Made by a program: the position numbers and the translations under genes
The notes under the pieces: model-generated
What the model was told of the DNA's origin: nothing
The model's input: only the letters and a program-made list of their open reading frames with translations
Databases searched by the model: none
Assembly: GCA_947468275.1 (NCBI GenBank)
Contig: CANIKO010000012.1
Span: forward strand, 1-64,000
Length of the DNA stretch: 64,000 bases
DNA from: Bacteroidota bacterium
GTDB taxonomy: Bacteria; Bacteroidota; Bacteroidia; NS11-12g; UBA9320
Direction of reading: 5' to 3'
Shown: one piece after another, positions 63,903 to 64,000 of the stretch
Layout of the letters: each line of letters opens with the position of its first letter
Numbering within the stretch: position 1 is the first letter of the stretch

Positions 63903-64000
63903 ATACGCACTATTTTCAATTTCAATTAATCTTCAGAATCAGAAAACGCAATTTATAGTCAATAAAGTTGGCCTAATACCAAAATTTTACTACTGCTTTT

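Noticed and set aside
1-64000. tRNA, rRNA or known riboswitch
   Set aside because: No segment with recognisable tRNA arms, rRNA signatures or riboswitch cores was seen by eye. A tRNAscan or Infernal run would be needed to exclude them fully.

Overview
The window is an AT-rich stretch of chromosome from a member of the Bacteroidota. The markers are type IX secretion (T9SS) genes and C-terminal sorting domains, PorZ, a DUF4295 gene beside rpmB/rpmG, SusD-free but OmpA/TSP3-rich outer-membrane genes, bacillithiol synthesis (BshC), an IS21 element with Bacteroidota-like genes, and promoters of the TTTG-N~19-TAnnTTTG type. I cannot place it below phylum with confidence.

Layout. 1-977: end of one gene cassette array (two attC-like sites around a lipoprotein gene). 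1137-7464: lnt, porZ, a GT39-like membrane protein and recO, co-directional and ended by a strong bidirectional terminator shared with a convergent OmpA/TSP3 gene. 9100-13653: reverse-strand operon rpmB-rpmG-DUF4295-ftsY-rimO-bshC. 13936-18194: lipoprotein, a C10 (streptopain-like) protease, and a complete IS21-family element. 18318-22996: hldD followed by a very large NtrY-like sensor kinase. 23139-36264: a tyrosine recombinase followed by an integron-like array of four cassettes. 36471-39517: QueD-like protein, redoxin, ArgS, DUF5522. 39529-44957: acyltransferase remnant, TetR regulator and a divergent three-gene ABC/HlyD/TolC exporter. 45222-49815: FISUMP-T9SS protein, a BamA-like barrel protein, an OppA-like lipoprotein. 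49789-54219: UPF0173 hydrolase, ParA-ParB, DUF5683, 3-hydroxyacyl-CoA dehydrogenase, RDD protein. 54230-60521: Crp/Fnr regulator and a sulfane-sulfur/persulfide type gene cluster (CoA-disulfide reductase-rhodanese, three more rhodanese domains, two thioredoxin domains, TauE-like). 60529-63902: citrate synthase, tryptophanase-like lyase, a small unknown.

The most interesting item is the integron-like system. Six ~125-140 bp hairpin repeats separate ORF-bearing segments. They have the architecture of integron attC sites: a left core ending ...AAC, a paired stem, a long loop, and a right core beginning GTT.... In five of five testable segments, the 9-10 or more bases that start the segment (after one site's right core) are the reverse complement of the bases that end it (the next site's left core). 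That is what is expected if each segment was once a circle joined at a single attC-type site. The first segment of the large array lies directly behind a tyrosine recombinase gene. That recombinase ends in an IntI-like SPLD tail but appears to lack the extra IntI-specific insertion. The cassettes are unusually large. One (about 5.9 kb) carries a complete three-gene module of a TerB-N/TerB-C protein, a BrxD-like ATPase and a BrxHI-like helicase, probably phage defence. Another carries a T9SS-exported esterase, and another four genes. The loops of the sites also contain four phased TTTGTG-type repeats that classical attC sites are not known for.

No rRNA, tRNA or CRISPR array was recognised.
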